Below, piece after piece: positions 34,301 through 53,265 of a stretch of 64,000 bases of DNA. Within the stretch, counting starts at the first letter, position 1; the number at the start of each line of letters is the position of its first letter. Under the pieces are notes generated by a model that worked only from the letters and a program-made list of their open reading frames with translations, did no database searches and was not told the origin of the DNA. Source of the stretch: Persicaria tinctoria (taxonomy: Eukaryota > Streptophyta > Magnoliopsida > Caryophyllales > Polygonaceae); assembly GCA_037127255.1 (NCBI GenBank), contig JBANSL010000003.1, forward strand, positions 18,355,314 through 18,419,313, in the 5' to 3' direction. Position numbers and translations under genes: made by a program.

Positions 34301-35396
34301 ATTCACTACTAGAAAAACGCTATATACCCTCGAATTTAGACTCGAAAAAATATTTGGAGCCTAAGTAGCATTGAAATAAAGTCGGAGCTATTTTTCCAGG
34401 CTATATAACCACGAATAAATATTTTGAGGGCGTCGTCGGGTGTAAATTAGCCTTGAAAACAAATTCGAGGGCACTTTTTTGAAGCTATTGTCTAACGAGT
34501 GTAGCAATGAAGTTGTTAGAGGGTACACTCGAGGCTAATTTCGATAGCATATAGGATTGAATATTTTTGGGAGGCTAGAGTTGAGGGTGTAACAACTCAA
34601 TATATATTATGAGGCTAATTTCGAGGGTAAATTTGATCCTAAATGGTTACGATTATTTTTGGGGCTAACGGTGTGGCTAAATAACCTCAAATTATGTATT
34701 CGAGGGTATAATTGTAGGTGTATAGCCTCAAAAAAATTGAATTTTCATCAAGGGCAAGATCGATAGTAAATCTGTTTGTCATACTTAATACATTAAATAC
34801 CCCAACTACCTATTTTGCTTTATCAACTAAAACGTACAAGGTTAATCAATTTTCACTCTCATACACTTTTCTTTCTCCCACAACTTTCTAATATATCTGC
34901 CTACCTTCCATTTTGTGTGCTTTCTTAGATTCGATCAAGAGTTTTATGGTATTTGATATTCATTTCTGGTAAGTATCATCATTTTGATAATTATTTTCTT
35001 ATTTTCATACAAGTTACATGGTGAGAAAGCAAGAAAATCTATATGATTTAGAAACCGTTAGAGAGATAGCTTAAAAATGTAGTCACATAATATGTAAATA
35101 TTAACTTCGAACATGCCCTCGAGTTCATATTTTTGAGGGTAAACTATTGTGATTACCCTTGTCAATACTCTCGAATTATTATTTTCGAGGGTAAGCGAGC
35201 CCATGAACTCTTCCCCAATAGCAACTATATTATGATTTCGAGAGCAAATTTGATGCTACATATAGCCTCCAAATATCATTTGGAGGGCACCATCAAGAGT
35301 GTGTTCCTGAGTAAATGTAGAACTTTTTTTAAACATCTACCAATCTTTTGTTTCATTCTGCTTATCATACTTTATTTTTTTTTGCTCCTCTTATAG

Positions 35397-35765
35397 ATGG
35401 ATAACCGTGATTGGATATTTCTCGATGGAGTTGAAGAATTCATCAATTTTGCAAAATCACAAGTCCAATTTATGGACAAAGAGAAGATTATGTGTCCTTG
35501 TTTGAAGTGTAATAATGGAAAATTTCAAGATGTTGAAAATGTATGTCTTCATCTTTATTGAAAAGGTTTTGTTGATAGTTATTATCGACAGATTTCACAT
35601 GGAGAACCACCGTTTATTCCAATCCTTCCAATTGAAGATCAATCTAGGTTGAGCATGAATAGTTTGAATTTCTTTGGAGTCGTAGGAATGAATCTATTTG
35701 ATAATTTGAATCTTTGTCAAAGAATGGTATTTAATGCAGTTGAGCTTAGTTTTGTTCCTCGGTAA
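35397..35765 (+). pseudogene. CACTA transposase remnant (transposase-associated domain)
   Basis: After an acceptor (TTATAG) the frame reads WIFLDGVEEFINFAKSQ, then IMCPCLKCNNGKF, then VCLHLY-stop-KGFVDSY and HGEPP. This matches the N-terminal transposase-associated domain of CACTA transposases, in which HLY-(K/R)-(K/R)-GF is usual, so the TGA probably replaces Arg or Lys. The frame ends at TAA 35763–35765 and the catalytic part is missing. Confidence 0.7.
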
Positions 35766-35964
35766 TTAGATATTGGTAATTCGGATGATCCTTCTATTAA
35801 TATAAGTAATCTGAGAAATGGGTTGGAAAGCACAATAGGGCTTACAAAAGAAATGAGTATGTCACATCAAACAACAAATTCTGGTTTTATCGACGATAGC
35901 ACTTCTTATTTATCTGAGAGGTTTTTTGCCCAATAAATTTATTAACTAAATGCCTCTGGTCCAA

Positions 35965-36423
35965 TAAATTATTATTATTATTATTACTTTTTTTTTATTA
36001 GTGAAATGGGGCTTTCGTATTTTAGTAATAATAATAAAACTTTATTATGATGAAAAAGATTTACATAAAGTTAGTTGGAAGCCTCGTAACAAATTGAGCT
36101 CCAACCCCTTTTTGAATAGTGAAATCAACTCTATGAAATATGAAATCATCATTATCAGACCATACCTCATGACTTTTTGTAACCAATTGAACCCGCTTCA
36201 TGAAACCAATAGCATCATTCCCTAGTTCTCCAAAAGTAGAGAACACAAATGTCATAAAACAATACCCCTTAGCCGCACAAAGATTTGCGTACTTCTTCTC
36301 CTTTCTTTCAGTGGCTTGAGAGACTGTCTTGCCGAGTACAAATGAATCATTAGCTCTAGTTGTGAACGGTGAAGCCCCAACCACATCCACACAAGGGTCT
36401 CTACCCTTGTACCACCCACGCAA
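35965..36423 (-). mobile_element. RTE-like LINE 3' fragment
   Basis: A 120-codon frame (36423–36061) contains AAKGYCFMTFVFSTFGELG and IQKGVGAQFVTRLPTNFM, which I associate with the C-terminal end of plant RTE-type reverse transcriptase proteins. Downstream on the minus strand the DNA ends in a TAA/ATA microsatellite at about 35990–35965, as RTE elements often do. The endonuclease and RT cores are absent. Confidence 0.4.
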
Positions 36424-38832
36424 TGAATCATTAGCTCAGCTAGTTGTTAAAAATTTTATTTATAAGATAAAATTTTAATTACACATTTTATCTCATTCTA
36501 TAATTTGTTATGTATTAAAACTTTAAATTATGTCTATATAAATATACAAACTAAAACACTTTTTTTAAAAAAAAATAAAAAGTATAATTTTTTGTTGTCA
36601 TCAATCATTTTTTTTTATCTTGGTAATGTGCATTAATACTCCTAAAATATTAATTTTACTATTGAAAAAGATTTATCTTTAATTGACATTAAATGAGCAA
36701 AAAAGCTTCTTTTACTCGTAGGTAGGTATAGGTATAAATAATAGAAGATAGATAGATTCTAAACTTATTAGGCCATGTTTATCAGTTACTATTTAAGATA
36801 CTAAAAATAATAAATTTTTATACATCTCTCTCCGCCATATCAATATATCATCTCTTCATTACTTTTTCCACTTTAACAATAGCATCTCTAGTATCTCATA
36901 ACCCATCGTTTTTTAACCAATTCAATTTACGAATATACCCCTCTACACCAAATATTTTCAACATGTTTATAATATTATTATAATATTATATTAGTATTTA
37001 CTTCCTAAAATTTCATTCTTTTATAAAATGAATAAGATCCAATTTACCAAGGAAAATTACAATATAATTATATCCAAAGAATTTTTTTTTTCAAAATATG
37101 TCGAAACATATTCAAAATTGATGTCTAAATATAGAGAAAAATGAATCTAGTATTATGGTATTTTTTTTAAAAAAAAATTACATTTTAAATAGCGAAAATG
37201 ACATTATTTGAATGTAATTAAAATGTGGCAGATTAAATCTCAACCATTGAATCGCTTCAATCTCAGTCGTTCCTCCCCACCGCCAATGAGATTGTGACAC
37301 ATGTCCCCCCCCCCTCCCCCCCCCTTTGTTAAAGGCAATGAATGAAATGATGATGGAACAAATTAGCATCGGTGCAACTTTAACATCCCTCAAACATCCA
37401 AACATCCATATTGATATTTTTTTACAAATTATCATCTTGAATAGTCATTGTTAAAAGTGCTCTTAGTTAACACTCTTTTTTTTCCGGTATAAACACACAT
37501 AAAGAATGCATTTTTAAAATAATTTTTTCATTTGCTGCCCAATCTCTTTTGAAATTGTTATGTTATTTTACTTAAATTTTCACATATATTAGGGATTATT
37601 TGGTTGACAATCCAAAATTTTAAAAAGTAGAAATTTGTGGATAATTTTTTAAAATTTTAATGATAACTTTTATTAAAGTATTACAGTGTATAATTAACCA
37701 TTTTTAATAAGATGCTAGAGAAATAAATGGATTTAAAAAAAAATAGTGTAGTTCATGTGTCATTATGCGCTTATTTTAAATTTAATAAAATAATAATATA
37801 GGTATATAACACATTATTATTATGATTTTAAAAAAAAGTCGCGCAATGGGGCGAAGATTACATTAGTACTAATTTAATATTTTAAATTGAACTATTTGAA
37901 CATTAGATTAGAAAATGTAAAATACAAATAATAATTTTTATTTATTTATTTTTCCCAATTTGTTACCATATCTTTTTTTAATTTGTCATTTAAAATTTTT
38001 ACATAGTTTGGCAAAAAAAAGGCTTGATCCGTGTGCTCTGTTTTTTTATAGCCAAAACTATCTCACAACCGTTGATAAGTTTAATCTAACGGTTGAAATA
38101 TGTTGTTTGACCCAATGCACCTGCTCCTCTCCTGTTATGTGCTTTCATCCCCAGTAAAGCAAATGGTCCTCTCCTAATTTCTTACACCCAGATCTTCTTC
38201 CTCATACTCCTTCTCGCAGACACAGTGGTTGAGCAAGAGCGCGCGACCCAGTGCCTTCCTCCTCTCCTTCGCACCTACACATGCTGTCGGGTCGCCTCCT
38301 CTTCGCACATTTCCGTCACTGGGTCTCCTCCTCTTCGCACCTGTCACCGGTGCCAGCAACTCCCGCTTCATGAGTCCCGCCTGCCTCCATTGTTTTCGAG
38401 CGTCAACGCCTCCACTCCACCTTCTCCTGCCGGCACCGGGGTGTGGACTGTACGGCCTCGCCTGCCTCCACCTTTGCAGATCGATCTGATGCTTATTTGT
38501 AGGATTGCCAAGCAATTTCAAGGGTTTGCAGATCTGATGCTTATTTGTAGGATTGCCTCCACCTTTGTAATTTGTAGGATTATAGCTTTTTTATTTGTGA
38601 AAAAAAAATCAAATTGGTGTTCTTTTTTTTTTGCCTTGAATTTATGTATTTGTGGTAACGGTTGAAGTTGCATTTTGTACGTGATTTAATTATGAAATTT
38701 AGGTTTCTTCAAATATTTAATGCTTATGTTTGTTTATTGTTGTTATTTAAAGTAAAATCTATGTTTTATGCATTTCTAGGTTTTATGTATGCATAAATTG
38801 AAGAATAAAAAAAATTGAAGAATAAAAACCAA
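36424..38832. other. Interior of the CACTA, mostly AT-rich, no clear gene
   Basis: I see no conserved frame in 36424–38170. A pyrimidine-rich, GC-richer island at 38175–38560 is open in several frames and contains a short direct repeat (GATCTGATGCTTATTTGTAG near 38486 and 38533). It could be a captured 5' gene end, but no protein similarity is visible. Confidence 0.4.
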
Positions 38833-39896
38833 CTAGTACGATCCCCGCGTTATGACACGGTTTTTTTATAAATAATATTTAGATATAGATAAATCAAGAC
38901 ATTAGATTTAATTCAATATTTTTAATTAAACTCATTGATTAGTAAATGTGTTAAAAATAATAGAAAAAATGCACTTGGGTTAAAGAGATAAAGAGAAAAA
39001 TAAATAATAAATAGTGAAAGATAAAAGTTTTGAATTAATCACATTGGTTAAAAAATGTAACATCAAATAATATTGGTTAATTAATATTAGAATATTTTTC
39101 AAAAAAATTAGAAAATATAGTTACCATAATAAAATGATATTATGTAAATAATATTTTCACAAATAACTTTGAACACGGAGAAGACATGTGACATAAATGA
39201 ATATAGTATATAGATATAGATAGTTAGTAAATGAATTTGATTTAAGCCCAATAGTTATATTAGATTGAATTCAATGTTTTGAATTAAGCCCAAAAGTTAG
39301 TAAGATTAAAGGAAAAAAAGAGAATTAAAAGAAAAAGAAGAAAAAAAGGAGAATTAAAAAAAATGATTAAAGAGAAAAAAAAAATTATAATTGGTCAAAA
39401 CCCCTAAAATTTCTCTAATGTTGACACCTCAGCATAAATTCTTCTAAATTAAGAGTTTATATAGAATATAGATTGGTTAAAAAAAATGTAACATCAAATA
39501 ATATTGGTTAATTAATATTAGAATATTTTTCAAAAAAAATTAGAAAATATAGTTACCATAATAAAATGATATTATGTAAATAATATTTTCACAAATAACT
39601 TTGAACACGGAGAGGACATGTGACATAAATGAATATAGTATATAGATATAGATAGTTAGTAAATGAATTTGATTTAAGCCCAATAGTTATATTAGATTGA
39701 ATTCAATGTTTTGAATTAAGCCCAAAAGTTAGTAAGATTAAAGGAAAAAAAAGAATTAAAAGAAAAAGAAGAAAAAAGGAGAATTAAAAAAAATGATTAA
39801 AGAGAAAGAAAAAAATTATAATTGGTCAAAACCCCTAAAATTTCTCTAATGTTGACACCTCAGCATAGACTCTTCTAAATTAAGAGTTTATATAGA
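38833..39896 (-). mobile_element. Non-autonomous Helitron with duplicated 5' part, nested in the CACTA
   Basis: Read on the minus strand it starts TCTATATAAACTC after an A (39897) and ends in a GC-rich hairpin-like segment followed by CTAG before a T (38832), the A^T target and CTRR end of Helitrons. The 5' part, about 427 bp, is present twice in tandem (39043–39469 and 39472–39897) with few differences. Confidence 0.6.
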
Positions 39897-40534
39897 TTTG
39901 ATGCTAATGAATTTAACCTCAAATTTGGCTACAAAAATTATAAGGTTTATAAAATTTAACCTCCAAATTGATTATAAAATAAGTTGATAAAATACCCTCG
40001 AAAATATATTACCCTTGAAAATGCCCTTGAATTCGACCTCAAAATACATTTCGAGGCGTAAAGGTGGGAGGTTAAATGTGATATCGAATATTAAAAATCG
40101 TGGTTAAATTGGAGGCTAATTTACCCTCACACTTGCCGTTAAATTATTTTGAGGTTATGAATCGATACTATTTAACCTCGAAGTTGGTACTCTTGAAAAT
40201 ACCTACCAATTTCATTGGAAGGCAATTTGAAGGCTAATAACACTAAATTTAGCTTCAAAATAGTTCGATACTAATGATCTCGAAATTACTCTCGAAATTA
40301 TTTGGAGGCTATATTACTCTCGAAAATAAAAATTCGAGGTTAATATTCGAGGCCACATTTAACCTCCCTCCTCTACGCCTCGAAATGTGTTTTGAGGTTG
40401 AATTCGAGGGCAATTTCGAGGGTAATATATTTTCGTGGCTAAGATGGAGGCTACCTTTAAGGTTAGTTTCGAGAGTATAGACGCGTTTTCTAGTAGTGAT
40501 TGTTTTTACCGTCGCAACAACGGTAAAAAAAATT

Positions 40535-40850
40535 ACCGCATGGAGATGCGGTATGTTTTTTACCCAAATTTTCCATATTTTAAAATTATACCGCATGGGT
40601 ATGCGGTATACGTTTTAAATATTTTAAAATTCCACCGCATGGGTATGCGGTATTTTCGGATAACTTCGACCCAACCGGATTATCGCGTTACGGACTCCGT
40701 TTCAACCTAACCCACCGCACGTACTTGCGGTGTTTTTATACGGTCAACGGACATACCGCATGTACATGCGGTATATCGGGTTAAATTTTGATTAAGCCAC
40801 CGCATAGGTATGCGGTGGATTTGCGGTGTAAATAGTAAAAATTAGCGGTG
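40535..40850. repeat. Right terminal region of the MULE with six palindromes
   Basis: Palindromes start at 40535, 40590, 40634, 40714, 40755 and 40799. All but that at 40714 have two exact half-sites. The outer part mirrors the left end, including the motif nearest the terminus, the CGGTCAACG context and the TIR core at 40831–40850. Confidence 0.85.
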
Positions 40851-40865
40851 TACATATCATACCCC

Positions 40866-42475
40866 ATTTTTAACCAATTAAAACTTATTCCACTTAATTA
40901 AAAAATATAATCCACTTTTATAATTATTTTTAAAATAAAAAAAGAGATGGGAGAAGGAGTGGGTTTACCCTTTCCTGCTAGGTTTGGCTCTTTCCCTTCC
41001 ACTAGTGGTTGATAAAAACTCATTGATGCTCTGTACTATATGTAGAATAAAACAGAAGCTCCCAAATGATTTAAAAAAAAAATAATGAACGTACGCCTCT
41101 TGGAAAATTAATTGGCTGAAAAACTAGAATTTTTTTCAAAATATTTACTAAAATAAGTATTTACTTAACAAAATATTTACAAGTTCAAAATATTTATAAA
41201 AATATTCATTTTTTTTTACAGTTTTGTTAAAGAAATACCGGTTAAAATCGCATTTCTTGTGTAAATCACAAATTTAAACCTAACACCAGGAGGATATTAC
41301 TTTTTTTTTTATATATAAACCGTATTTTATACCTATTTTAGGATTTTATTTTAGTTTTTTATTTCTAAAAAACATATTGTAAAACGTGACAATATTTAAA
41401 AAACAACATGTAATTAATACAGTAATAAATATAAGAGCAAGTTCATTCACACATTACGAAAATGGTCCAAGTATACAATCTTTTCATTAAAAAATTAACA
41501 TCTTTATTTTTATGTGATAAGAATGTTTTTTTTTTTCGTAATATATTCCAAATTTTCAATAGATATTTGATTGAGTATTAGGTAGAGATTTAACCAAGAG
41601 AATGAAATGGTATACAAATATATTTAAAAGTAATGAAGAATAAAATAATTTAAAACTCTTTTTTGTTCTTAAAAGAACTATAATTTTTTTAAAAAAAAAT
41701 TAGAAAAAAAAGGTTTGATTACTTTTCATATAAAAAAAGGTTTCATTACTTTAAATATATTAATTAACAATAAACAACATGTAAATTAAATATTTGTGTA
41801 AATTAAATTATATTTAACATGCTCACTAAAATAGCACCACTCGTTTACACTAGAAGTTTACGTATATAACCGGAAAATATATTTACTTATTTAGTGCAAT
41901 TTGGCGCAAAAAAAATAAAATGCATCTATCTATCTATCTATCTATACATACATGTATTAAAACCGATGCATAACATCCTATGTGGCGCATTTTGGTCGTT
42001 CCTAGGGGAAAAAAATTCAATGTGGCGCGTTGTAGTTGATCCTAGAGGGGGAAATTAATAAAATAATATATTGTCATAGTTTATAGAAAGTTATATAAAT
42101 CACATTCCCTCTAGGAAAAATTTGGCCAAATATCCGTTTAGAAAAGCTAATTAAGTAAATGTCCATATTTAAATTGATATTAAGTAAGTGTCCACAATAT
42201 TAAGTAAGTGTCCAAAATGGACATTTACTTAATTTTGTTAAAAAATGAACATTTACTTAATTTGGACATGAAAAATGGATATTCAACAAATTTAACCTTC
42301 TATCTATTTATATATTTTAGTTAATTGACAAAAATATAAATAAAAAATATTTCATAGTCATACTTACCAAAAATATTAACAGATAAATATGTAGTATTTG
42401 ATAGGTGCTATTTTATTTATATTTATATTTAGATTATTTTTTGGTGGAGATAATTGTTTATATTTATATCTATTA
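40866..42475. other. AT-rich intergenic DNA with a TCTA microsatellite
   Basis: No gene is seen. A (TCTA)n run at about 41925–41944 precedes sequence with two TGTGGCGC words. This could be a Helitron start, but I found no matching end. Confidence 0.4.
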
Positions 42476-42710
42476 CTCCCTCTGTTAATTAAAACTTGTC
42501 GTTTACTATTCACGCACGTTTTTTTAGAATAACAAAAACTATATAAAATATTTTTTTTTTTAACATTTGTTTTTATAAATTCGTACTTAATAGTAATAAG
42601 TATGAAATTATTTTAAAAAATTATTTAAAAAGTTGATATTTTATATAGTTTTTAACACTAAAAAAACGTGCGTGAATAGTAAAACGTCAAGTTATAATTA
42701 ACGGAGAGAG
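42476..42710. mobile_element. Stowaway-like MITE, 235 bp
   Basis: The ends CTCCCTCTGTTAATT and AATTAACGGAGAGAG are inverted repeats, and TA is duplicated at 42474–42475 and 42711–42712. The ends continue as ACTATTCACGCACGTTTTTT and its complement, so the fold is nearly full length. Confidence 0.85.
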
Positions 42711-43217
42711 TATATTACATGAGATTTAATTAATGATAGATTATAAAAAAAAAATTATTTATATATAAGATGTCGAACTAATTTTATTGAGTTGTTTAAG
42801 GAGATGTCGCAGATACACTGCTTGTTTTCTATAATTTGTATAGTCATGTTCGTTGAAAGTCAATTTGTTTCTGATATACGAGTAGTTGCTAACTTGCCAG
42901 AGTCGATTTTTGTGTTTTGTTTAAACGGGTAAAAATATTAATTTTTTTTTATTTCCCCTGTAGATAAATAAATTTTAGAAAAGGGATCCCCCACACTTGT
43001 TAGTGTATGTACAGTTGTCCCTTCAGTCAACCTCAAGTCCTCAACAACGGTTTCCCGGTCAGACTAATTTCATTTGAAATTTCAAAGGAAAACAGTACAG
43101 TCTATAAAAGTATAAAATGGAATCATCTGCTCGCTGTTCCATGTCGACCGAGTTGCATTATCTTTGTTTTCCTCCCTCTACCTTGTTTCGCTCTCGGATT
43201 CGCTGTTTCCGGTGGGG
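42711..43217 (+). promoter_or_regulatory. 5' flank of receptor-kinase copy 3
   Basis: From about 43020 onward the sequence resembles the 5' flank of copy 2 (AAAATGGAATCATCTGC at 43113 and 13203), so the leader was duplicated with the gene. The upstream ATG in that shared sequence opens a frame overlapping the main start. Confidence 0.5.
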
Positions 43218-50448
<7,231 letters not shown>

Positions 50449-51644
50449 TCAATGGTCTATATTCTCAAAGGAAGACCATGTAGCTGATCTTGCAGTCCAA
50501 ATTTGGACGTTGGGGGGAGTTTCTTATGCTATTCAGTTTCTTTTATGCTCCCTATGGCACCAATGCATGGATTGTTTAAAGAAAACGCCATGTGTTTGAG
50601 CTGATTTTATTATGTACTATTTTTTTCTTGTATTTTTATGTGAAAAAACATATATATTTGTTTGTACAAATGGGGTTGTTTCTCGATCAGCTAATGGATT
50701 AGTTTTGGGTATGCTGCACAAAATGACTATGGATTAGTTTCACCCTCTGTTATACTTAAAATCTTTATTTTCACTCCACAAGCAACCAGTGAACCTGATA
50801 CCGATTTCCCGATTCGTCGCAAATAAAGCAAGAAGTGGTTGGTTATGGTCTGCAAGTGCTCGCCAAGGCCGAGCGTATCGATCAAGCAGTGCGTACAAGT
50901 GCCTCAGCTGGTGAAGCAAGAGGGCCATTTGGTACATATCAATTATTGCCTTCATTCTAACAGGCTCTCCTATATACACCGCAAATCCGCGGATTAAGTC
51001 TATTAATAAACGTCGGATTCAACGTTACAAATTTTTAGATAAGGATAGACTAGGGCTGGGACCGGGTCAGATGGGTTGAAATCCCCTGTCCTTAAATCTA
51101 TCCCCCCTCATGTCCCCCCTCCTTCACAACACTTAATTAAAAGAAAAAACTAAAATAAAATAAATAAAGAAAAATAGATTAAAAACAAAAAAGAAAATGA
51201 GTTTATGAGAGATGGGCCGAACGGGTCATGTCTCAACCGATGAAGTAAAACCGTACATGAAAAACGTCCAAAAGGACGTTGGTCTTCGCCTTCTTCTGGC
51301 CGATCTGTAGACAATCGACAGGGTCAACATCGGCAACGGTGGTGCTTGCTGGCAGCGGATCGCCTTCTTCCTCTACCAATCGATGCCCACAACGAACGAC
51401 GGTGATGGTGACACCAATATTTGGGGGATGCAGCTTCGGGAAGGAGTGACGAGCACAATGGCGGAGCTTTACTGGCAACGGGAGGGCATCGAAGGTGATC
51501 ATTCTAGTGGTTGGGCGACGGCAGCTACACTACACAGATGTAGAATCAATTAGGGCGTACGGCATGGCGGCCCGCCATGCCGTACATCTACACTACACAG
51601 ATGTAGAATCAATTAGAACACTAGAATTGTGGTTAATGCAATAT
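50449..51644. other. 3' flank of copy 3 with a small palindrome between direct repeats
   Basis: The start is probably 3' UTR, and 50790–50935 resembles 20459–20640 after copy 2. At 51525–51553 and 51588–51616 a 29-bp direct repeat (beginning CTACACTACACAG) brackets a perfect 14-bp inverted repeat with a 1-base centre (51557–51585, arms GTACGGCATGGCGG). Minus-strand ORF 51502–51233 has no recognisable similarity. Confidence 0.5.
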
Positions 51645-51663
51645 TCTTTATTATAGATTTGTT

Positions 51664-53097
51664 TTTTGTTTTTTTTTTGATATAAGGAAAGAAATTCGAT
51701 TCTCTAGACAAGTCTAGAGAAACCGAGAGCCCGGACAAGCCGGGGGATGGACTAACCATCATGTACAACAAGAAGCAAATGACAGAAACAAATGACAGAA
51801 AGTAAATGACAGAAAGAAAAGAGCAGAAATAAAGTACAAGCCAACCTACACTGACAACAGATTAGCAGAACCAAAACAAATCGGTCAAATTGCAGACGGA
51901 CACAGAGAACTCTGGGGATCACTAGCGGACACCACAACATGGACTCTTTACAGAATCAACAGGCATCGTCGCATTTCCACGACGTCTACAAGCTCGACAA
52001 ACTAGTCACCGTTCACATGAAACCTATACTACAGCAAGAAAAGCAAAGTACACCAACCCGCAGACCAAAATTCCAACCAAATCATTGCCAAAACAAATCC
52101 CAAAACCCCAACTCATACCCTCAAGGACGATAACAAGATCGTAAAGGCAACCACAACGGAAACCAAAATAGAGGAAACATATAAGACGGGACCGGAATAA
52201 ATAAACAACAACAATACACAGGCTAAGAAACCAGAGAGCGGTTAGAAAACGAACCCCATTTTTCCCTACCATGTCGATCAACCAAAAGGGTAACCAAAAG
52301 CGTTCAAAAAACGCTAACTAAAGCATGGTGAGCAGGCGACGAAAGGTTCAGCCGGTGAACCAGGCCGGAGGAGGGCGGTGTCAAGGCGGCTGAGGGAGAA
52401 GAGGCCGGTGATACGCTAGACCGACGAAGCGCCCACACAAGGAGAGGAGGGCAACGTAGTGTGGGAAGGCGGCGTCGAAGTCTCGAAGAACCCAAAGGCA
52501 GGCAGTAGCGGGAGACCAAGGCTACGGAGAGGCGGCAAGACAGTGGGCGTTAGCGTGGAGAAGCACCAGGCAAGGGATGGAGGCAAGCCACGGTGGGAGA
52601 CGACAGGCCATGGAAGATGGCAGCGGTAGCAGGGGAAAGGCCGGTGCGACGGTGGCCAAAGCAGTGGTAACTCTGCAGGAGCCAGACGGCGGAGCGGAAG
52701 GCGGTGCAAAACGCCGAAGCGAAGACCCAGTACACAAGAGAGAAAGGACGGTGAGAGATGGTGGTGAATCAAAGGCGCCTAGCGGTAGCAAGGGCGGCGA
52801 TGATGGCGGCGGCTGCAACTAAGCCAGGTGGGATGTCGGTATGGTGGTGGCCAAGTAGGCGGCAAACCAAGGTGTTGGTAAGATCGATCGGCGAGAAGCC
52901 GCGGGCGAGGGCTGGAGGCAAGCGATGGTTGGAGACGATGGGCCCCGGGCGAGGGATGGAGGCAGGTGGGGTGTTGGTGTGGTGGTGCCGTGGTGGCCAA
53001 GGCGGCGGCAAGCCAAGGCAAGAGACGGCGAAAAAAGGGGCTCCCTTTGGAAGCGTTTTAGGGTCGGCTCTTATTGTGAATGGTGGCATTTTATCTG
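51664..53097 (-). mobile_element. Retroposon with 19-bp target duplication
   Basis: TCTTTATTATAGATTTGTT occurs at 51645–51663 and 53098–53116. Next to the left copy lies a T-rich tail (poly(A) of a minus-strand transcript) followed by GATATAAGGAAAGAAATTCG, similar to the 3' end of the LINE at 59242. The 5' half (about 52320–53040) is GC-rich and built of degenerate repeats of a CCTCGCCC/GCTTGCC type. The minus ORF 52281–52024 shows no RT, endonuclease or zinc-knuckle motif, so this is a non-autonomous LINE derivative or long SINE-like element. Confidence 0.8.
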
Positions 53098-53265
53098 TCT
53101 TTATTATAGATTTGTTAAAGAACAAGTATGAGTATCATTATTTTTCTTTTATAATTTTACTTTAAACATGATTAACAATTATGACTAAATCAATGATATT
53201 AAATTTCAAAGATGATTGGAGTCGGAGAGTTCCAATAGTAGGATAAAGTATCTTTTTATAAAATA

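Larger units (their letters stand above)
34304..40498 (+). mobile_element. CACTA (En/Spm-like) element nested in the MULE
   Basis: The ends are CACTACTAGAAAAACGC (34304–34320) and its inverted counterpart GCGTTTTCTAGTAGTG (40483–40498), flanked by ATT duplications at 34301–34303 and 40499–40501. Subterminal regions at about 34320–34760, 35105–35300 and 39900–40480 are full of short CCTCGAAA/TCGAGGCTA repeats in both orientations, as is usual for this superfamily. The inside holds a transposase remnant, an RTE-like fragment and a Helitron. It is non-autonomous as it stands. Confidence 0.88.
21907..40865 (-). mobile_element. Giant multigene Mutator-like element (MULE) with nested CACTA
   Basis: The duplication ATTTTTAACC lies at 21897–21906 and 40866–40875. 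The termini are inverted repeats sharing the core CACCGCTAATTTTTACTATT (21921–21940, reversed at 40831–40850) and continuing into palindromes. A 10-bp duplication, the inverted repeats and a MULE transposase inside identify the superfamily. Total length is 18,959 bp, or about 12.8 kb without the CACTA at 34304–40498. Cargo from left to right: transposase–OTU (minus), hairpin cluster (plus), short ORF (plus), B3 (plus), Cys-rich A (plus), Cys-rich B (minus), Cys-rich C (plus), BED-like (minus), coiled coil (plus), PMD (minus). It lies between kinase copies 2 and 3. Direct repeats occur near the left end at 22205–22270 and 22313–22440. The strand given is that of the transposase. Confidence 0.88.

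Noticed and set aside
38225..38665. Captured host gene within the CACTA
   Set aside because: Both strands are open by composition, and no splice-consistent or domain-bearing product could be recognised.
41925..42060. Helitron starting at the TCTA microsatellite
   Set aside because: The start is plausible, but I found no matching hairpin plus CTRR end, and a microsatellite alone is not enough.
52416..53125. Several overlapping ORFs on both strands
   Set aside because: They come from GC-rich degenerate repeats in the retroposon; no frame shows a conserved domain.
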